Source: Streptomyces sp. SID12501 (GTDB lineage: Bacteria > Actinomycetota > Actinomycetes > Streptomycetales > Streptomycetaceae). Taken from it: a DNA stretch of 64,000 bases. This document shows positions 17,120-26,180 of this stretch, piece by piece. Made by a program: the position numbers and the translations under genes. The notes beneath the pieces were generated by a model. It was not told the DNA's origin. It worked only from the letters and a program-made list of their open reading frames with translations, and made no database searches. The stretch is from contig NZ_JAAGLU010000014.1 in assembly GCF_010550245.1 (NCBI RefSeq), forward strand, positions 124,001 to 188,000, in the 5' to 3' direction. Every line of letters begins with the position of its first letter. The stretch's first letter is position 1.

Positions 17120-17286
17120 GACTGTTGGCGGCACCGATGCCGCGGTTCGGGTACGGCGAGCCCCACCGCCGCGCAGTCATCACAGATCACTGCTGGCAGT
17201 CAGCCTAACGTGGGGGCCCGCCGTGCCGCGCGGTGGTGTCCGCGTCGTGGACCAGGCTCACGAGGTCCTGGGACGGCTCGGCCTGT

Positions 17287-18708
17287 TCAGCGCGCCGTAG
17301 CCGTAGCTCGTGTCGGCCGTGGCGCCTCGTCCCCGGCCCGCCTCCGTCCGCCGGTCACGGGGCGCAGGCGGACGCGGGCGTCCAGGCCGCCGCCGGGGGC
17401 AGGGTGGAGGGTGATTTCTCCGCCGGAGGCGCGGACCAGGTGGCGGACGATGGGCAGGCCGAGTCCGGTGCCGTCGTGGTGGGAGTCCGAGGCGCGCCAG
17501 AACCGGTCGAAGGCCCGTTCCCGGTCGGCCGGTGGCAGGCCGGGGCCCTGGTCGATGACGTGCAGTTCGGCGCCGGGGGTTCGGGCGAGGGTGAGGGTGG
17601 TGCCGGGTGGGGAGACGCGGAGCGCGTTGGCGACCAGGTTGTCGATGACCTGATCCAAGGCCCCCGGGATCGCCCAGACGCTGCCTGCTGTCGTGCCGGT
17701 GACGGTGACGGCGACGTCCTGTTCGGCGGCGAGGGACTCCCACATCGCGGCGCGCTCGGCCAGTACGGCGTCCAGGTCGGTCGGTTCCGGTGTGGTGGCC
17801 GAGTTCTCCAGGCGTGCCAGGGCGAGCAGTCCGTGCACCATCCGGCCGAGTCGTTCGACCTCGCCGATGGTTTCGTCGAGGCTGTCGTGGGCGCGCGGGT
17901 CGAGGTAGGGCTCGAAGTTCTCCAGCCGCAGGCGCAGCGCGGTCAGCGGGGTCTTGAGCTGGTGGGATGCTTCGCCGGCGAACGCCTGCTGGGCGTCCAG
18001 GAGTTGTTGCAGGCGGGTGGCGGTGTGGGTGAAGGAGGTGGCCAGTTCGCGCAGTTCGGGCGGGCCGCTGGTGGCGTCGGGCGGGTTGGTCAGGCGGCCG
18101 TCGGCGAGCTGGGTGGTGGCGCGGTGCAGGGTGCGCAGCGGGCGGGTGATCCAGCGCGCCAGGGTGAAGGCGACCAGGGCGACCGCGGCCAGGACGCAGG
18201 CCCCGGCCAGTGCGAGGGCGAGCCAGATGGTGTGGATGCGGTCGGTGACCATCGTCATCGGGTACGCCAGGCGCAGCGCGCCGCGGATCGTGGTGCCGGA
18301 GGCGCCGGGCTGGGTGGCGTAGAGCGCCTCTGCGCCGTCGGTGGCGGTGCGGGTGCCGGTGGTGGGCTGGTTGTTCAGGGCGGTGGCGATGTCCGGCTCG
18401 GCGGACAGGTTCGTGCCGGCCGGGACGGATGAGCCGGAGGCGGCCAGCACCACGCCTGTGCGGTCGACCACGATGACCTGGCCGCCGGTGCGGGCGGTGT
18501 AGTCGCCGATCAGGGTGGGCAGGTCGGCGGTGTTGCCCTCTTCGATGTTCTCCTCGGTGACCTCGGCGAGCATCGTCGCGTCCCGCTCGACGCTCTGGGC
18601 GAAGCGGGCGGTCTCTCCGCGGGCGTAGAGGTAGCCGAGCGGGATCTCCAGGCCGGCCAGCACCAGCAGGGCCAGGCCGAGATAGCTGTACAGCAGGCGC
18701 CGGGTCAT
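17287..18708 (-). CDS. Two-component sensor histidine kinase
   Basis: The protein has 473 residues. Membrane helices lie at about 4-26 and 160-184 and enclose a ~130-residue extracytoplasmic sensor domain rich in Thr/Ala. A HAMP linker follows (RWITRPLRTLHRAT). The HisKA box is EASHQLKTPLTALR with His249. The HATPase has N box NLVANALR, DQGPGLP and GTGLGLPIVRHLV. The ATG start overlaps the response-regulator stop (ATGA), so both are made together. The genes just upstream encode a PepSY lipoprotein and a membrane-anchored protein, which could be the regulated or sensed partners. The signal is unknown. Confidence 0.85.
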   Translation of the reverse strand: MTRRLLYSYLGLALLVLAGLEIPLGYLYARGETARFAQSVERDATMLAEVTEENIEEGNTADLPTLIGDYTARTGGQVIVVDRTGVVLAASGSSVPAGTNLSAEPDIATALNNQPTTGTRTATDGAEALYATQPGASGTTIRGALRLAYPMTMVTDRIHTIWLALALAGACVLAAVALVAFTLARWITRPLRTLHRATTQLADGRLTNPPDATSGPPELRELATSFTHTATRLQQLLDAQQAFAGEASHQLKTPLTALRLRLENFEPYLDPRAHDSLDETIGEVERLGRMVHGLLALARLENSATTPEPTDLDAVLAERAAMWESLAAEQDVAVTVTGTTAGSVWAIPGALDQVIDNLVANALRVSPPGTTLTLARTPGAELHVIDQGPGLPPADRERAFDRFWRASDSHHDGTGLGLPIVRHLVRASGGEITLHPAPGGGLDARVRLRPVTGGRRRAGDEAPRPTRATATAR

Positions 18709-19436
18709 CGGACGGCCTCGGGCGGCGGATCGCCGGGCACGGTCAGGCGGAAGCCGACGCCGCGCGCGGTCGTCACCCAGCCCGGATCGCCGAGCTTGCG
18801 GCGCAGGGCGGCGACATGGGCGTCGAGGGTCTTGGTGGGGCCGAAGAAGTGCGGGTCCCACACCGCGTCCATGATCTGCTGACGGGAGTGCACGGCGCCA
18901 GGATCCTGGGCGAGGTAGGCGAGCAGGTCGAACTCCCTCGGGGACAGGGCCACTTCGCGTCCGCCGACACGGACCTGGCGGGTGCGCCGGTCGATCTGCA
19001 ACGGGCCGAGCTGCTGGGGTGCGGGGGCCGCCGCGGGTATCGCGGAGGTCGCGTCCGGTCCCGCCGGGACAGCGGGCAGGGCGCCGGTGCGGCGGGTGAC
19101 CGCGCGGATACGGGCCACCAACTCCCGTACGCCGAACGGCTTGGCCATGTAGTCGTCCGCGCCGAGCTCCAGCCCCGCCACCCGGTCGGCCTCCTCGCCC
19201 CGGGCAGTGATCATGATGATCGGGATGGCCGAGCGGGCCCGCAGGCTGCGGCACACGTCGAGACCGTCCATGTCCGGCAGCCCGAGGTCGAGCAGGACCA
19301 GATCCGGGGTGTCGGCGGCGTCCGCGAGTCCGGCGGCGCCGGTGCGCGCCCGGTCCACGGTGAAGCCGTAGCGGCCCAGCCCCTCGGTGAGTGGCCCGGC
19401 GATCCGGTCGTCGTCTTCTATCAGCAGCAGCCGCAT
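18705..19436 (-). CDS. OmpR/PhoB-family response regulator
   Basis: The protein has 243 residues from the MRLLLIEDD start. The receiver domain has the acidic pocket EDD at 7-9, phospho-acceptor Asp50 (LLDLGLPDMDG), a conserved Thr and Lys99 (AKPFG). After an Ala/Pro linker comes a winged-helix Trans_reg_C domain (REVALSPREFDLLAYLAQ; FFGPTKTLDAHVAALRRKLG). A longer frame starts at GTG 19481; the shorter start is favoured because it begins exactly at the receiver domain, though neither has a strong ribosome site. It is coupled by four-base overlap to the kinase gene downstream. Confidence 0.85.
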   Translation of the reverse strand: MRLLLIEDDDRIAGPLTEGLGRYGFTVDRARTGAAGLADAADTPDLVLLDLGLPDMDGLDVCRSLRARSAIPIIMITARGEEADRVAGLELGADDYMAKPFGVRELVARIRAVTRRTGALPAVPAGPDATSAIPAAAPAPQQLGPLQIDRRTRQVRVGGREVALSPREFDLLAYLAQDPGAVHSRQQIMDAVWDPHFFGPTKTLDAHVAALRRKLGDPGWVTTARGVGFRLTVPGDPPPEAVR

Positions 19437-19548
19437 GCCGAAAGGCTCGCACAGCTGTGCCACGGGGGTTGGGGTGTTCACGAGAACCCGCCTGGGACCT
19501 GGGGAAACGGATGATGCGACGCGACCGCGACAGCAACGCCAAGGGGAA

Positions 19549-19592
19549 GCCGCCCGGCCGGTCGAGCGGGAGTGAGGGACCGGCCGGGCGGC
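19549..19592 (-). terminator. Perfect 15-bp hairpin upstream of the two-component genes
   Basis: GCCGCCCGGCCGGTC at 19549-19563 pairs perfectly with GACCGGCCGGGCGGC at 19578-19592 around a 14-base loop. It follows the stop of the membrane-anchored protein gene (minus strand). It probably ends or reduces transcription from the lipoprotein gene pair before the regulator operon. Confidence 0.6.
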
Positions 19593-19633
19593 GGTAGCGG
19601 GGCAGCGACAGCACCGGACGCCGAGGAGGGATG

Positions 19634-20296
19634 TCAGTCGTCGTCGGCGCGGCCGCCGTCCTCGCGGTCGTGTTCCTCCCGTCCGTCGTCTCCGCGCTCG
19701 TCGCCGTGCTGCTCACGGGCGCTGGGCAGGAGGCCGGTCGGGCTCGGCGCAGCAGACACACCGGCTCCGCCGGCTCCACCAGCGGCGGGGGGCGAGGGGG
19801 AGGCCGTGGCATCCGGCGAAGGAGACGGCTCGGTGGGCGACTTCGGCGCGGAAACCTGTGCGGTACCGCTGGAGCCGCTGGGCACCGCATCGGAGGAGAG
19901 CGTGTCACTCACCATCGAAAGAGCGACGCCGAAGCCACCCATGACCACCAGCGCGGCGGCGACCATCAGGGCCGGCCTGCGCCGGGCGGCCACCTGCCGC
20001 CCCCGGCCCGCCGGGCGTGAGCGGTCTCCGCCCGCGCGCCGCTGCCCCACGTCCCCGCTTGCCGACTCCTCATCAGCGGGGTCCGCTGTCGAGGCGTACC
20101 CGGCCGGCTGTTCACCCGCCGCCGCCCACGACTGCGCCGGGGCGGGAGAGTGATGCTCGGGATAGTCGAAAGCGTCCTCCCCGTAGCGGTCCCCGTAGCC
20201 GCCCTCAGCCGGGTCGAGGGAGGCGGCGGCGAGTACCGCCGTGGCCTCGGGGTCCGGCCGCTGGGCCGGCGCGGGGTGTGCGGGGTCGGTGGGCAT
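19634..20296 (-). CDS. Hypothetical membrane-anchored protein, Pro/Ser/Ala-rich
   Basis: The protein has 220 residues with no recognised family. An acidic, low-complexity cytoplasmic region (~100 residues) is followed by a basic stretch and one membrane helix (PALMVAAALVVMGGFGVALSM). A Ser/Pro/Ala-rich extracytoplasmic tail then ends in Asp/Glu/Arg repeats. The single-helix layout recalls cell-envelope linker proteins of Streptomyces. The ATG has a strong GGAGGAAGGAG site and lies 29 bases after the PepSY lipoprotein gene on the same strand, so the two form an operon. Confidence 0.55.
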   Translation of the reverse strand: MPTDPAHPAPAQRPDPEATAVLAAASLDPAEGGYGDRYGEDAFDYPEHHSPAPAQSWAAAGEQPAGYASTADPADEESASGDVGQRRAGGDRSRPAGRGRQVAARRRPALMVAAALVVMGGFGVALSMVSDTLSSDAVPSGSSGTAQVSAPKSPTEPSPSPDATASPSPPAAGGAGGAGVSAAPSPTGLLPSAREQHGDERGDDGREEHDREDGGRADDD

Positions 20297-20325
20297 GGCG
20301 CTCCTTCCTCCGGACCGGCCAGGGA

Positions 20326-20724
20326 TCAGCTGCCGTCGTCGTCGGCCGCCTCGTCCTTGGTCTTGACGACCTTGTACGTCTTCGGGTCGAGGTAGACCTC
20401 GACCTCACTGCCGTCAGCCTTCTTGACCTCCACCGCGTACATGCCGGGGTTCTCCGCGTCCTCCTCGGACTTGACCACCGTGCCCGGGTAGGCCGCCAGC
20501 GCCGCCGCCTCGGCCTTCTCCTTCGCCTCACCGGTCAGCGGCGTCTCCACCGGGTCACCGCCTCCCGCTTCCGCGGCTCCGCCCTGGGCGGGAGCAGCGG
20601 CCTGCGTACCACTCGCGCCGGCGGCGGAATCACCCGAGTCCGATCCGCCGCCGCACGCGACGAGCGCGAACATCAGCACGGCGGAGGGAACGACGGCCAG
20701 GGCACGACGGGGCATTGCACGCAT
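20326..20724 (-). CDS. PepSY-domain lipoprotein
   Basis: The protein has 132 residues. The N-terminus is a lipoprotein signal (MRAMPRRALAVVPSAVLM) ending in lipobox LVAC, so the mature protein is anchored by its Cys. A Gly/Ser/Ala linker follows, then a PepSY domain (PLTGEAKEKAEAAALAAYPG, AVEVKKADGSEVEVYLDP) that often inhibits peptidases or is stabilised by signals outside the cell. The start is supported by GGAG seven bases upstream; longer frames run into non-coding DNA. A nearly identical 235-base segment of this gene recurs, broken, at 24.2 kb. Confidence 0.8.
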   Translation of the reverse strand: MRAMPRRALAVVPSAVLMFALVACGGGSDSGDSAAGASGTQAAAPAQGGAAEAGGGDPVETPLTGEAKEKAEAAALAAYPGTVVKSEEDAENPGMYAVEVKKADGSEVEVYLDPKTYKVVKTKDEAADDDGS

Positions 20725-21206
20725 CAGGTGTCTCCAGAGCGGTACGGGGTGCGGAGTCCGGCGGGGCCGGACTTCCGGGGGAACGTCAACGACCCTAGGA
20801 ACACGCCGTCGAGAGCAAGCCCAGAGAACCGACAGCAGCAGACCAGCAAACGACCAATCTTTCGCCACCGCCTTCGGCACTCCGCCTTTGACCTTCGCTG
20901 CGGTCCACCCTCGAATCACGCCAGCCGCAAAGCAGACCCTGCACTGACAGCCGTGCGCAGCGGGACCATAAATCCGCGCTGACCAGCAATAACTGACCGA
21001 GCTCTGGTCTCAGTTTTGGTCTCGTTCACCCGCGTCCAGCACCGGCCATCCCCTGTCCGAGACTCCACTCCACCCCAGGGCAGAACACCCTTGCCTCCAC
21101 CGAACCCCCGGACGAAGACTTGGAAAGCGTGTTGAGGCGTCCCTGCAGGAGGGAGCCACCCAGGTTCCCCCGAGGTCAGGCCCAGGATCTGCGCCGAGCC
21201 CTGTGT
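20725..21206. other. Intergenic region between divergent PepSY and LLM genes
   Basis: No gene is recognised in these ~480 bases. They contain a short direct repeat, TGGTCTCAG and TGGTCTCG, around 21006-21024. The region should hold the lipoprotein promoter. Open frames crossing it lack ribosome sites. Confidence 0.4.
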
Positions 21207-21244
21207 GTCTCAGACTGGCCGAGCATCGCCGTAGGCTCTGAGAC
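21207..21244 (+). promoter_or_regulatory. Leaderless-type promoter with inverted repeat for the LLM oxidoreductase
   Basis: TAGGCT at 21232-21237 lies seven bases before the ATG, the spacing of leaderless Streptomyces promoters, and no Shine-Dalgarno site is present. A perfect inverted repeat, GTCTCAG at 21207 and CTGAGAC at 21238, flanks it and could bind a repressor. Function is inferred. Confidence 0.45.
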
Positions 21245-22147
21245 ATGAGCTTGCGCCTGAGCACAGTGATCCTTCCGTACCGCCGCTGGCATGAGGGAGG
21301 CCGTACCGCGTGGCAGCGCGCGGAGGAGCTGGGGTTTCGCACGGCGTACACCTATGACCACCTTTCCTGGCGTTCGTTCCGGGACGGCCCGTGGTTCGGC
21401 GCGATCCCGACGCTGACGGCCGCAGCGGGCGTCACGGAGCAGATGCGTTTGGGCACCCTCGTCACGTCGCCAAACTTCAGGCATCCCGTGACGCTGGCCA
21501 AGGAGCTGATCTCGCTCGACGACATCTCCGGAGGCCGGATCACACTCGGCATCGGTGCTGGTGGCAATGGCTTCGATGCCACCGTGCTGGGTCAGGAGGC
21601 GTGGACGCCGAGGGAGCGGGCGGACCGGTTCGGCGAGTTCCTGCCGCTGCTCGACAGGCTACTCACCGAGGGCGCCGTGACAGAGCGGGGCCTCTACTAC
21701 GCGGCCGAAGAGGCCCGGAACATCCCCGGCTGTGTGCAGCAGCCCCGGTTGCCCTTCGCAGTGGCGGCGACCGGCCCGCGCGGAATGCGGCTCGCCGCCC
21801 GGTACGGGGAGGCGTGGGTGACTACAGGCGACCCGAAGCTGTACGAGACGGGGACCCCCGAGCAGTCGCTGGAGGCGATGCGCGGCCAGGTCGGCAAGCT
21901 CGACAAGGCGTGCGCGGAGCTCGGCCGGGACGCGGCCGAGCTCAACAAGATCCTGCTGACCGGTTTCACCCCGGACCGGAACCGCCCGCTGGAGTCGGTG
22001 GACGCGTTCGTTGACTTCGCCGGCCGCCACCGGGACCTCGGCTTCACCGAGATCGTGATCCACTGGCCGATTCCCGACTCGGACTTCACTGCGGACCAGG
22101 CCGTCTTCGAGCGCATCGCTGCCGAAGCGCTCAAGCAACTCGACTAA
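21245..22147 (+). CDS. LLM-class (luciferase-like) flavin/F420-dependent oxidoreductase
   Basis: The protein has 300 residues and a bacterial-luciferase TIM barrel. Recognisable parts are TYDHLSWRSFRDGPWFGAIP near residue 35, MRLGTLVTSPNFRHPVTLAKE, SGGRITLGIGAGGN and the C-terminal FTEIVIHWPIPDSD. Members use FMNH2 or F420H2 on varied substrates; the substrate here is unknown. The start is the ATG of a leaderless-type promoter. Three truncated copies of its first ~75 codons lie elsewhere in the window (35.3, 38.9 and 51.2 kb), all ending soon after the TLVTS motif, which makes this locus notable. Confidence 0.85.
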   Translation: MSLRLSTVILPYRRWHEGGRTAWQRAEELGFRTAYTYDHLSWRSFRDGPWFGAIPTLTAAAGVTEQMRLGTLVTSPNFRHPVTLAKELISLDDISGGRITLGIGAGGNGFDATVLGQEAWTPRERADRFGEFLPLLDRLLTEGAVTERGLYYAAEEARNIPGCVQQPRLPFAVAATGPRGMRLAARYGEAWVTTGDPKLYETGTPEQSLEAMRGQVGKLDKACAELGRDAAELNKILLTGFTPDRNRPLESVDAFVDFAGRHRDLGFTEIVIHWPIPDSDFTADQAVFERIAAEALKQLD

Positions 22148-22876
22148 TGGACGCACGGAAAGAGGCCACAGTAAAGACCAAGCAGTCACTTCGCTGACAT
22201 CGTGGTTGGGCCTCCTGGCACGCGAAGTTGCCGTGGAATCACATGGGATTCACGTATCCAGCGCAGCCACGAGGTGCAACACCCCTCCCAAGTTTTACAC
22301 GCTCCCCTCCTCAAAGATCAGCGTCTGGTCATAGCTACTCAACATCCAGAGCCGAGCGGTGAGCAGGCTGACCACCGTGACGCACGCACCTACTCCCCAT
22401 CCTTCCCATATCTTCTAAAATCGGACCAATTGGGGAAGGTGGGCGGCTCTGGTAGTTCAACCTCATCACCCTTCAAGACGCCGCAGTGGGCGAGTACGGG
22501 TCGGTGCTGATGGCCCGTCACTCATGTTCCGGCACTCGATGTCGGACTCCTACTCGATGGCCGATTCCCCGCTGGAAAGGCACCGCCCATCCCGCGCCCG
22601 CACCCGTTCGGACTGCATGGTGCACCATCGGAGGTCGCCGCAGCGCTGCCAGGCATCGCCCAGGACGAGTGGCCTGGTGCGGACGGGTCGCCACCGGCAC
22701 GACCCGATAGGTGAAGACCCTCGACGCCGTGTGCGACCCGCACGTACGGACCGTCGGTCTGCACCCTCCTGAAGGACGCCTACCGGTGGGAGTCGCAGTC
22801 CCGGAACCCGGCACGGCAGTGCGATCGTCATCGACGACCGCCCCGCCCTCCGCCCAACCGCCTGCGATCGCCCGGC
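22148..22876. other. Non-coding or decayed region
   Basis: I see no supportable gene in these ~730 bases; base composition is lower in GC than the neighbours (for example TTCTAAAATCGG near 22413). CCTTCCC at 22401 and GGGAAGG at 22433 form an inverted repeat around that AT-richer patch and may act as a hairpin. It may be remnant DNA. Confidence 0.4.
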
Positions 22877-23317
22877 TCAAACTGAGGGTGACCTTGACGG
22901 TCCCCCGACCAGTCCCGCCTCGGCGGGGTCAGTGTCGGCGAGTGCGACTCTGTGCGCGGCACGGATGGCCTCCTGCTGCTGCTCGGTCAGCCCCACGTCT
23001 TCGGCTTCGCCGTCGTCGTACCGGCACCCGCAGAGCGTCAGCTTGCCGAACAGTGCGATGGCCTGCTGCTGTGTGAGTTCGGAGGCGACCCGCTGAGCGA
23101 TCGGGTTCGGCAGGTACATTTCCGGGAACAGCGCGGAGACGTCTCCGACGTACCCGCGCACCCCGCGGGTACGGGTCTGGTGCTGTGCATCAATCACGGT
23201 GAACCCGCAGTGCGACCCGTTGTGCGGATCGGTATCTCTCCACATTGCGTACGGCACCCCGGTACGGAAGTACAACTCGCCCTCCGGGTCGATCAGGGCG
23301 TAAACGTTGGTGTCCAT
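22877..23317 (-). CDS. Hypothetical protein, possibly integrative-element cargo
   Basis: The protein has 146 residues and begins MDTNVYALIDPEGELYF. It is soluble, with a HNGSHCGFTVID segment, an acidic middle (SALFPEMYLPNPIAQRV) and a helical Gln/Glu-rich end (LTEQQQEAIRAAHRVAL). I do not recognise a family with confidence; similar small proteins occur in Streptomyces integrated elements. The start at 23317 is chosen because the sequence becomes protein-like there; the longer frame to 23518 reads through low-quality sequence. The ribosome site is weak. Confidence 0.5.
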   Translation of the reverse strand: MDTNVYALIDPEGELYFRTGVPYAMWRDTDPHNGSHCGFTVIDAQHQTRTRGVRGYVGDVSALFPEMYLPNPIAQRVASELTQQQAIALFGKLTLCGCRYDDGEAEDVGLTEQQQEAIRAAHRVALADTDPAEAGLVGGPSRSPSV

Positions 23318-23339
23318 ATCCGGTGAACGAAGGCGGCCC

Positions 23340-23639
23340 TCAGGAGGTACGGCGGCCACACCCACACCGCGGGTCACACCGGAGTGCGAGGGACGTTGCA
23401 CACATGGTTTCCGGACGATCGATTCTGCTGCCACCGGCCGGAGCCGATGGCCACGGAGGCGGACCGTCGTCACTGTCGAGTGCATCCCGGAGCCGGAAAA
23501 GGGCTTCGATCTCCGCATGCTGCGCGAACCGGCGCAGGAGCACTCCGACGAGCTGGTCGTCGCCCGCGCGGACCGCGCGAACGATGCACGCTATGGCCCC
23601 GCAGTCATCACTCCGGGAGACTTCACTCCGTTTCTGCAT
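23340..23639 (-). CDS. Small hypothetical protein or remnant
   Basis: The middle of this frame (IVRAVRAGDDQLVGVLLRRFAQ and IEALFRLRDALDSDD) looks like genuine protein, with regular amphipathic helices. The last third is Arg/Pro-rich and resembles read-through. It may be a ~60-residue protein whose true stop was lost, or a decayed gene. It lies next to the hypothetical gene at 22877-23317 on the same strand. Confidence 0.3.
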   Translation of the reverse strand: MQKRSEVSRSDDCGAIACIVRAVRAGDDQLVGVLLRRFAQHAEIEALFRLRDALDSDDGPPPWPSAPAGGSRIDRPETMCATSLALRCDPRCGCGRRTS

Positions 23640-24173
23640 CTGCCTGTGGTAGCACCCTGCGGGGTCGTGCCATCAAGGCGAATGCTCGAACGGGTGAATT
23701 TCGAATGCTTGGCGCATACCTGCCCCGCGGAGGGGGCATCGTGTCGGCACGCCAGCCCGATCATGCGAGGGCACATGGTTGTAGCGATCCACCCGGACCG
23801 GTCCCGCGTTCGCCGCCGCGAGCGACTCCGTCTGGCCCTTGCTGTTCCTTCCGGCCGTAGCCCAGTTGCCCATCTCGCCGGTTTCAGGACCAAGAGGTGA
23901 CGCGACCTCTCACCGTCACGGGGACACGTAGGCGGTGAGAGGCTACCAAGGGTCATCACAACATCCCCAACGGCTCTGTCACCAGGCCGCGTTGACGCCC
24001 GCAATGCTGATGTGAGTACTTCCTTCACTGCGGGGCCGTGGTCTTCCTCTACACGCGGATGAAGTCGCCGAGCAGGCTCGCGGTCTTGCGCAGTTCTTCC
24101 TACGCGTCGCGCACCGGCTGGACCCTTGCGCCGTATCCTGCTATGTGTTCTGTCCCCGTGTGATCGCGGCGGA
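23640..24173. other. Non-coding or decayed region
   Basis: No convincing gene is seen. A minus-strand frame at 23673-23873 (GQTESLAAANAGPVRVDRYN) may be a gene remnant, but it has no partner or ribosome site. The region separates the hypothetical genes from the broken PepSY copy. Confidence 0.35.
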
Positions 24174-24444
24174 AGTCCTCGACCTCGCTGTCGTCGGTCT
24201 TCCTGTGATCTCCACCGCGTACATGCCGGGGTTCTCCGCGTCCTCCTCGGACTTGACCACCGTGCCCGGGTAGGCCGCCAGCGCCGCCGCCTCGGCCTTC
24301 TCCTTCGCCTCGCCGGTCAGCGGCGTCTCCACCGGGTCGCCGCCTCCCGCTTCCGCGGCTCCGTCCTGGGCGGGAGCAGCGGCCTGCGTACCACTCGCGC
24401 CGGCGGCGGAATCACCCGAGTCCGATCCGCCGCCGCACGCGACG
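24174..24444 (-). pseudogene. Broken duplicate of the PepSY lipoprotein gene
   Basis: Bases 24210-24444 match 20428-20662 with only three substitutions that I can count. They encode the linker and PepSY region (GGGSDSGDSAAGASGTQ to AENPGMYAVE). The match breaks off upstream of the lipobox Cys (VACGGG remains but the signal peptide is replaced). On the other side a two-base insertion near 24200 shifts the frame. It is therefore a recent, non-functional partial duplication 3.8 kb from the intact gene. Confidence 0.85.
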
Positions 24445-24880
24445 GAAGTCATCTCAGCAACGTGATGCTGGGCGGCCACAGGACGTTGGGAGCTGTCAAA
24501 AGCGCTGGACCGAGGTGCTCCGCGCACACGATCAGCGGGAAGTCGATGTGCCGAGCGATCTCGAACTGCGCCGCAGTCGTACAGCGCTCACTTGAGGGGA
24601 GTTCGGTCCGCTGCCGCTGGCACCGCGGATCCGACGCACCCCGTGGGCTGAAACCCTGAGTGGATGAGGCGTTCACGAACCCAAGTTGACAGGTTCCGTG
24701 ACGTCGAGATCAATGCGTCACTCATTTGGGTCAATACCTTTCACGCCATGGAAGTACGCCGTCCCGCCCCGAACCTCATCGGGACGGTCCTCACACGATG
24801 CTTGCCTTGCCGTCCGGGTTGATCGGCGGTATGTCTGGACAGGCCCGCGGCCGACCGGTACCCGGTCGGCCGCGCGCGGA
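24445..24880. other. Intergenic region without a recognised gene
   Basis: These ~435 bases lie between the PepSY remnant and the stop of the IspH-like gene. Frames here are short and unsupported. GC is lower around 24685-24750. Nothing else is recognised. Confidence 0.4.
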
Positions 24881-26017
24881 TCATCTCGCGGCAATGCTCT
24901 GGGCAGCGTCGTGTGACGGCTCGGGGTAGGAGCGCACCTCGCGGCGGACATGGCTTGCCGGCCCCAGACCGTTGAGGGCTTGGCCGACCTCCCGTCGGCC
25001 CCGTCCGTCCGGTGTCGCGTCCAGCAGGGTGATCGTCGCGCCGTCGATGTCGTCTGGGCGCAGATTCGCCAGCTCGGTCACGTCGCGGACTCGTACCCCT
25101 GCCCGAGCGGCCTGCGTGATCGCGGTCCTGACTGCGGGTGCGGATTCCTCGCCGGTGACCAGCAGCGTGTCGGACTGGGTCAGTGCCGAAGCGACGACCG
25201 TGCGCAGATCGTCCATGGTGTAGCACCACTCCCGCGGGTGCTGGCCCCGCAGACGGGGACAGCGTCGTCGCAGCACGTGCAGGATCTCCGCCACTTCGGA
25301 CACGGCGGCACCGGGGGTGACGGCGAATGCGAGGCGGTCAGGGTCGGTGACGGTGAGGAGCTCCGCTTCCTGCGGGGTCCGCACCAGGACCGCGCTTGCC
25401 CCGAGGGCCTGCGCCGGCCATGTCCCGGTACCGGCGACCGGTGCTCCCACGACGACCACCTCAGCTCCCCGGTCCAGGAACCGGCGCAGGGCGCGCTGCG
25501 CGTTTCCGGTCGCAGGGCACGAGGCGCCGGCGGGGCAGCCGCACGGCTGCCATGGGCTGCGGGGGCCGTCGGTTGTCTGCGACGGCACCGGGTGACCCGC
25601 CGTCCGAGGGCCGTCGGCAGTGCCCCCGACCGTCGGAGCGACTACATAAAGTACCCGGCGTGTGCGCAGTACGGGTTGCCAGGACTCGATCTGTCGGCGT
25701 GCGAAGGCGATCGCGGCGGGGTCGTTGCTGCGCACCGCGAGGGCGAGCCCGCGATGTCCGCCTTCCGGTTTCTCGTAGGAGACGGTGAAGACAGTGGTCG
25801 GCGCCTCCGGGAGGGCATCGCCCAGGTCCGTGTCCGATAAGGAGAGGCTGTCGGCGACGAGGCCCGCTCGCCGGGCGTGCGCGGCGAGCAGGTGGTGCGC
25901 AGGACAGTCGACCATGCCGCGTGTGGGGTGCCTGAAGGATCTGGCCACTGCGAGCGCGCCCGGAGCGACGTGCAGGGTGGTGGAGTGAAGTACTTCGGAG
26001 AGGACGCTTCGGTTCAT
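24881..26017 (-). CDS. Divergent IspH/LytB-like protein of the acyl cluster
   Basis: The protein has 378 residues from the MNRSVLSEVL start. The C-terminal half follows the IspH (HMBPP reductase) fold: SCPATGNAQRALRRF (Cys167) matches the DATCP region, FAVTPGAAVSEVAEIL matches the VTQTTLS strand, and REWCYTMDDLRT (Cys265) matches the ICYATQNRQ motif. The two later iron-sulphur cysteines are thus present. The first, normally in a CAGV motif near the N-terminus, is not evident, although Cys159/Cys161 are nearby. The usual TQTT motif is replaced and there is an unrelated ~115-residue N-terminal part. It probably binds an Fe-S cluster but on a different substrate. It is divergent from the acyl genes and next to their likely regulator. 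Confidence 0.6.
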   Translation of the reverse strand: MNRSVLSEVLHSTTLHVAPGALAVARSFRHPTRGMVDCPAHHLLAAHARRAGLVADSLSLSDTDLGDALPEAPTTVFTVSYEKPEGGHRGLALAVRSNDPAAIAFARRQIESWQPVLRTRRVLYVVAPTVGGTADGPRTAGHPVPSQTTDGPRSPWQPCGCPAGASCPATGNAQRALRRFLDRGAEVVVVGAPVAGTGTWPAQALGASAVLVRTPQEAELLTVTDPDRLAFAVTPGAAVSEVAEILHVLRRRCPRLRGQHPREWCYTMDDLRTVVASALTQSDTLLVTGEESAPAVRTAITQAARAGVRVRDVTELANLRPDDIDGATITLLDATPDGRGRREVGQALNGLGPASHVRREVRSYPEPSHDAAQSIAAR

Positions 26018-26180
26018 CTTCCTGGTGGGGGTCGCAGGAATGGGCGTAGGGGGAAAGTGGGAAAAGAGATGGCCGCACCACCATCCAACAGGCACGAATT
26101 ACCTCTTTTCCACCTTGGACTCCGATTTCACCCTGTCGGGGCAGTGTGAGCAGAGGGAAGCGGGGCCATGCGCGGCTCTC

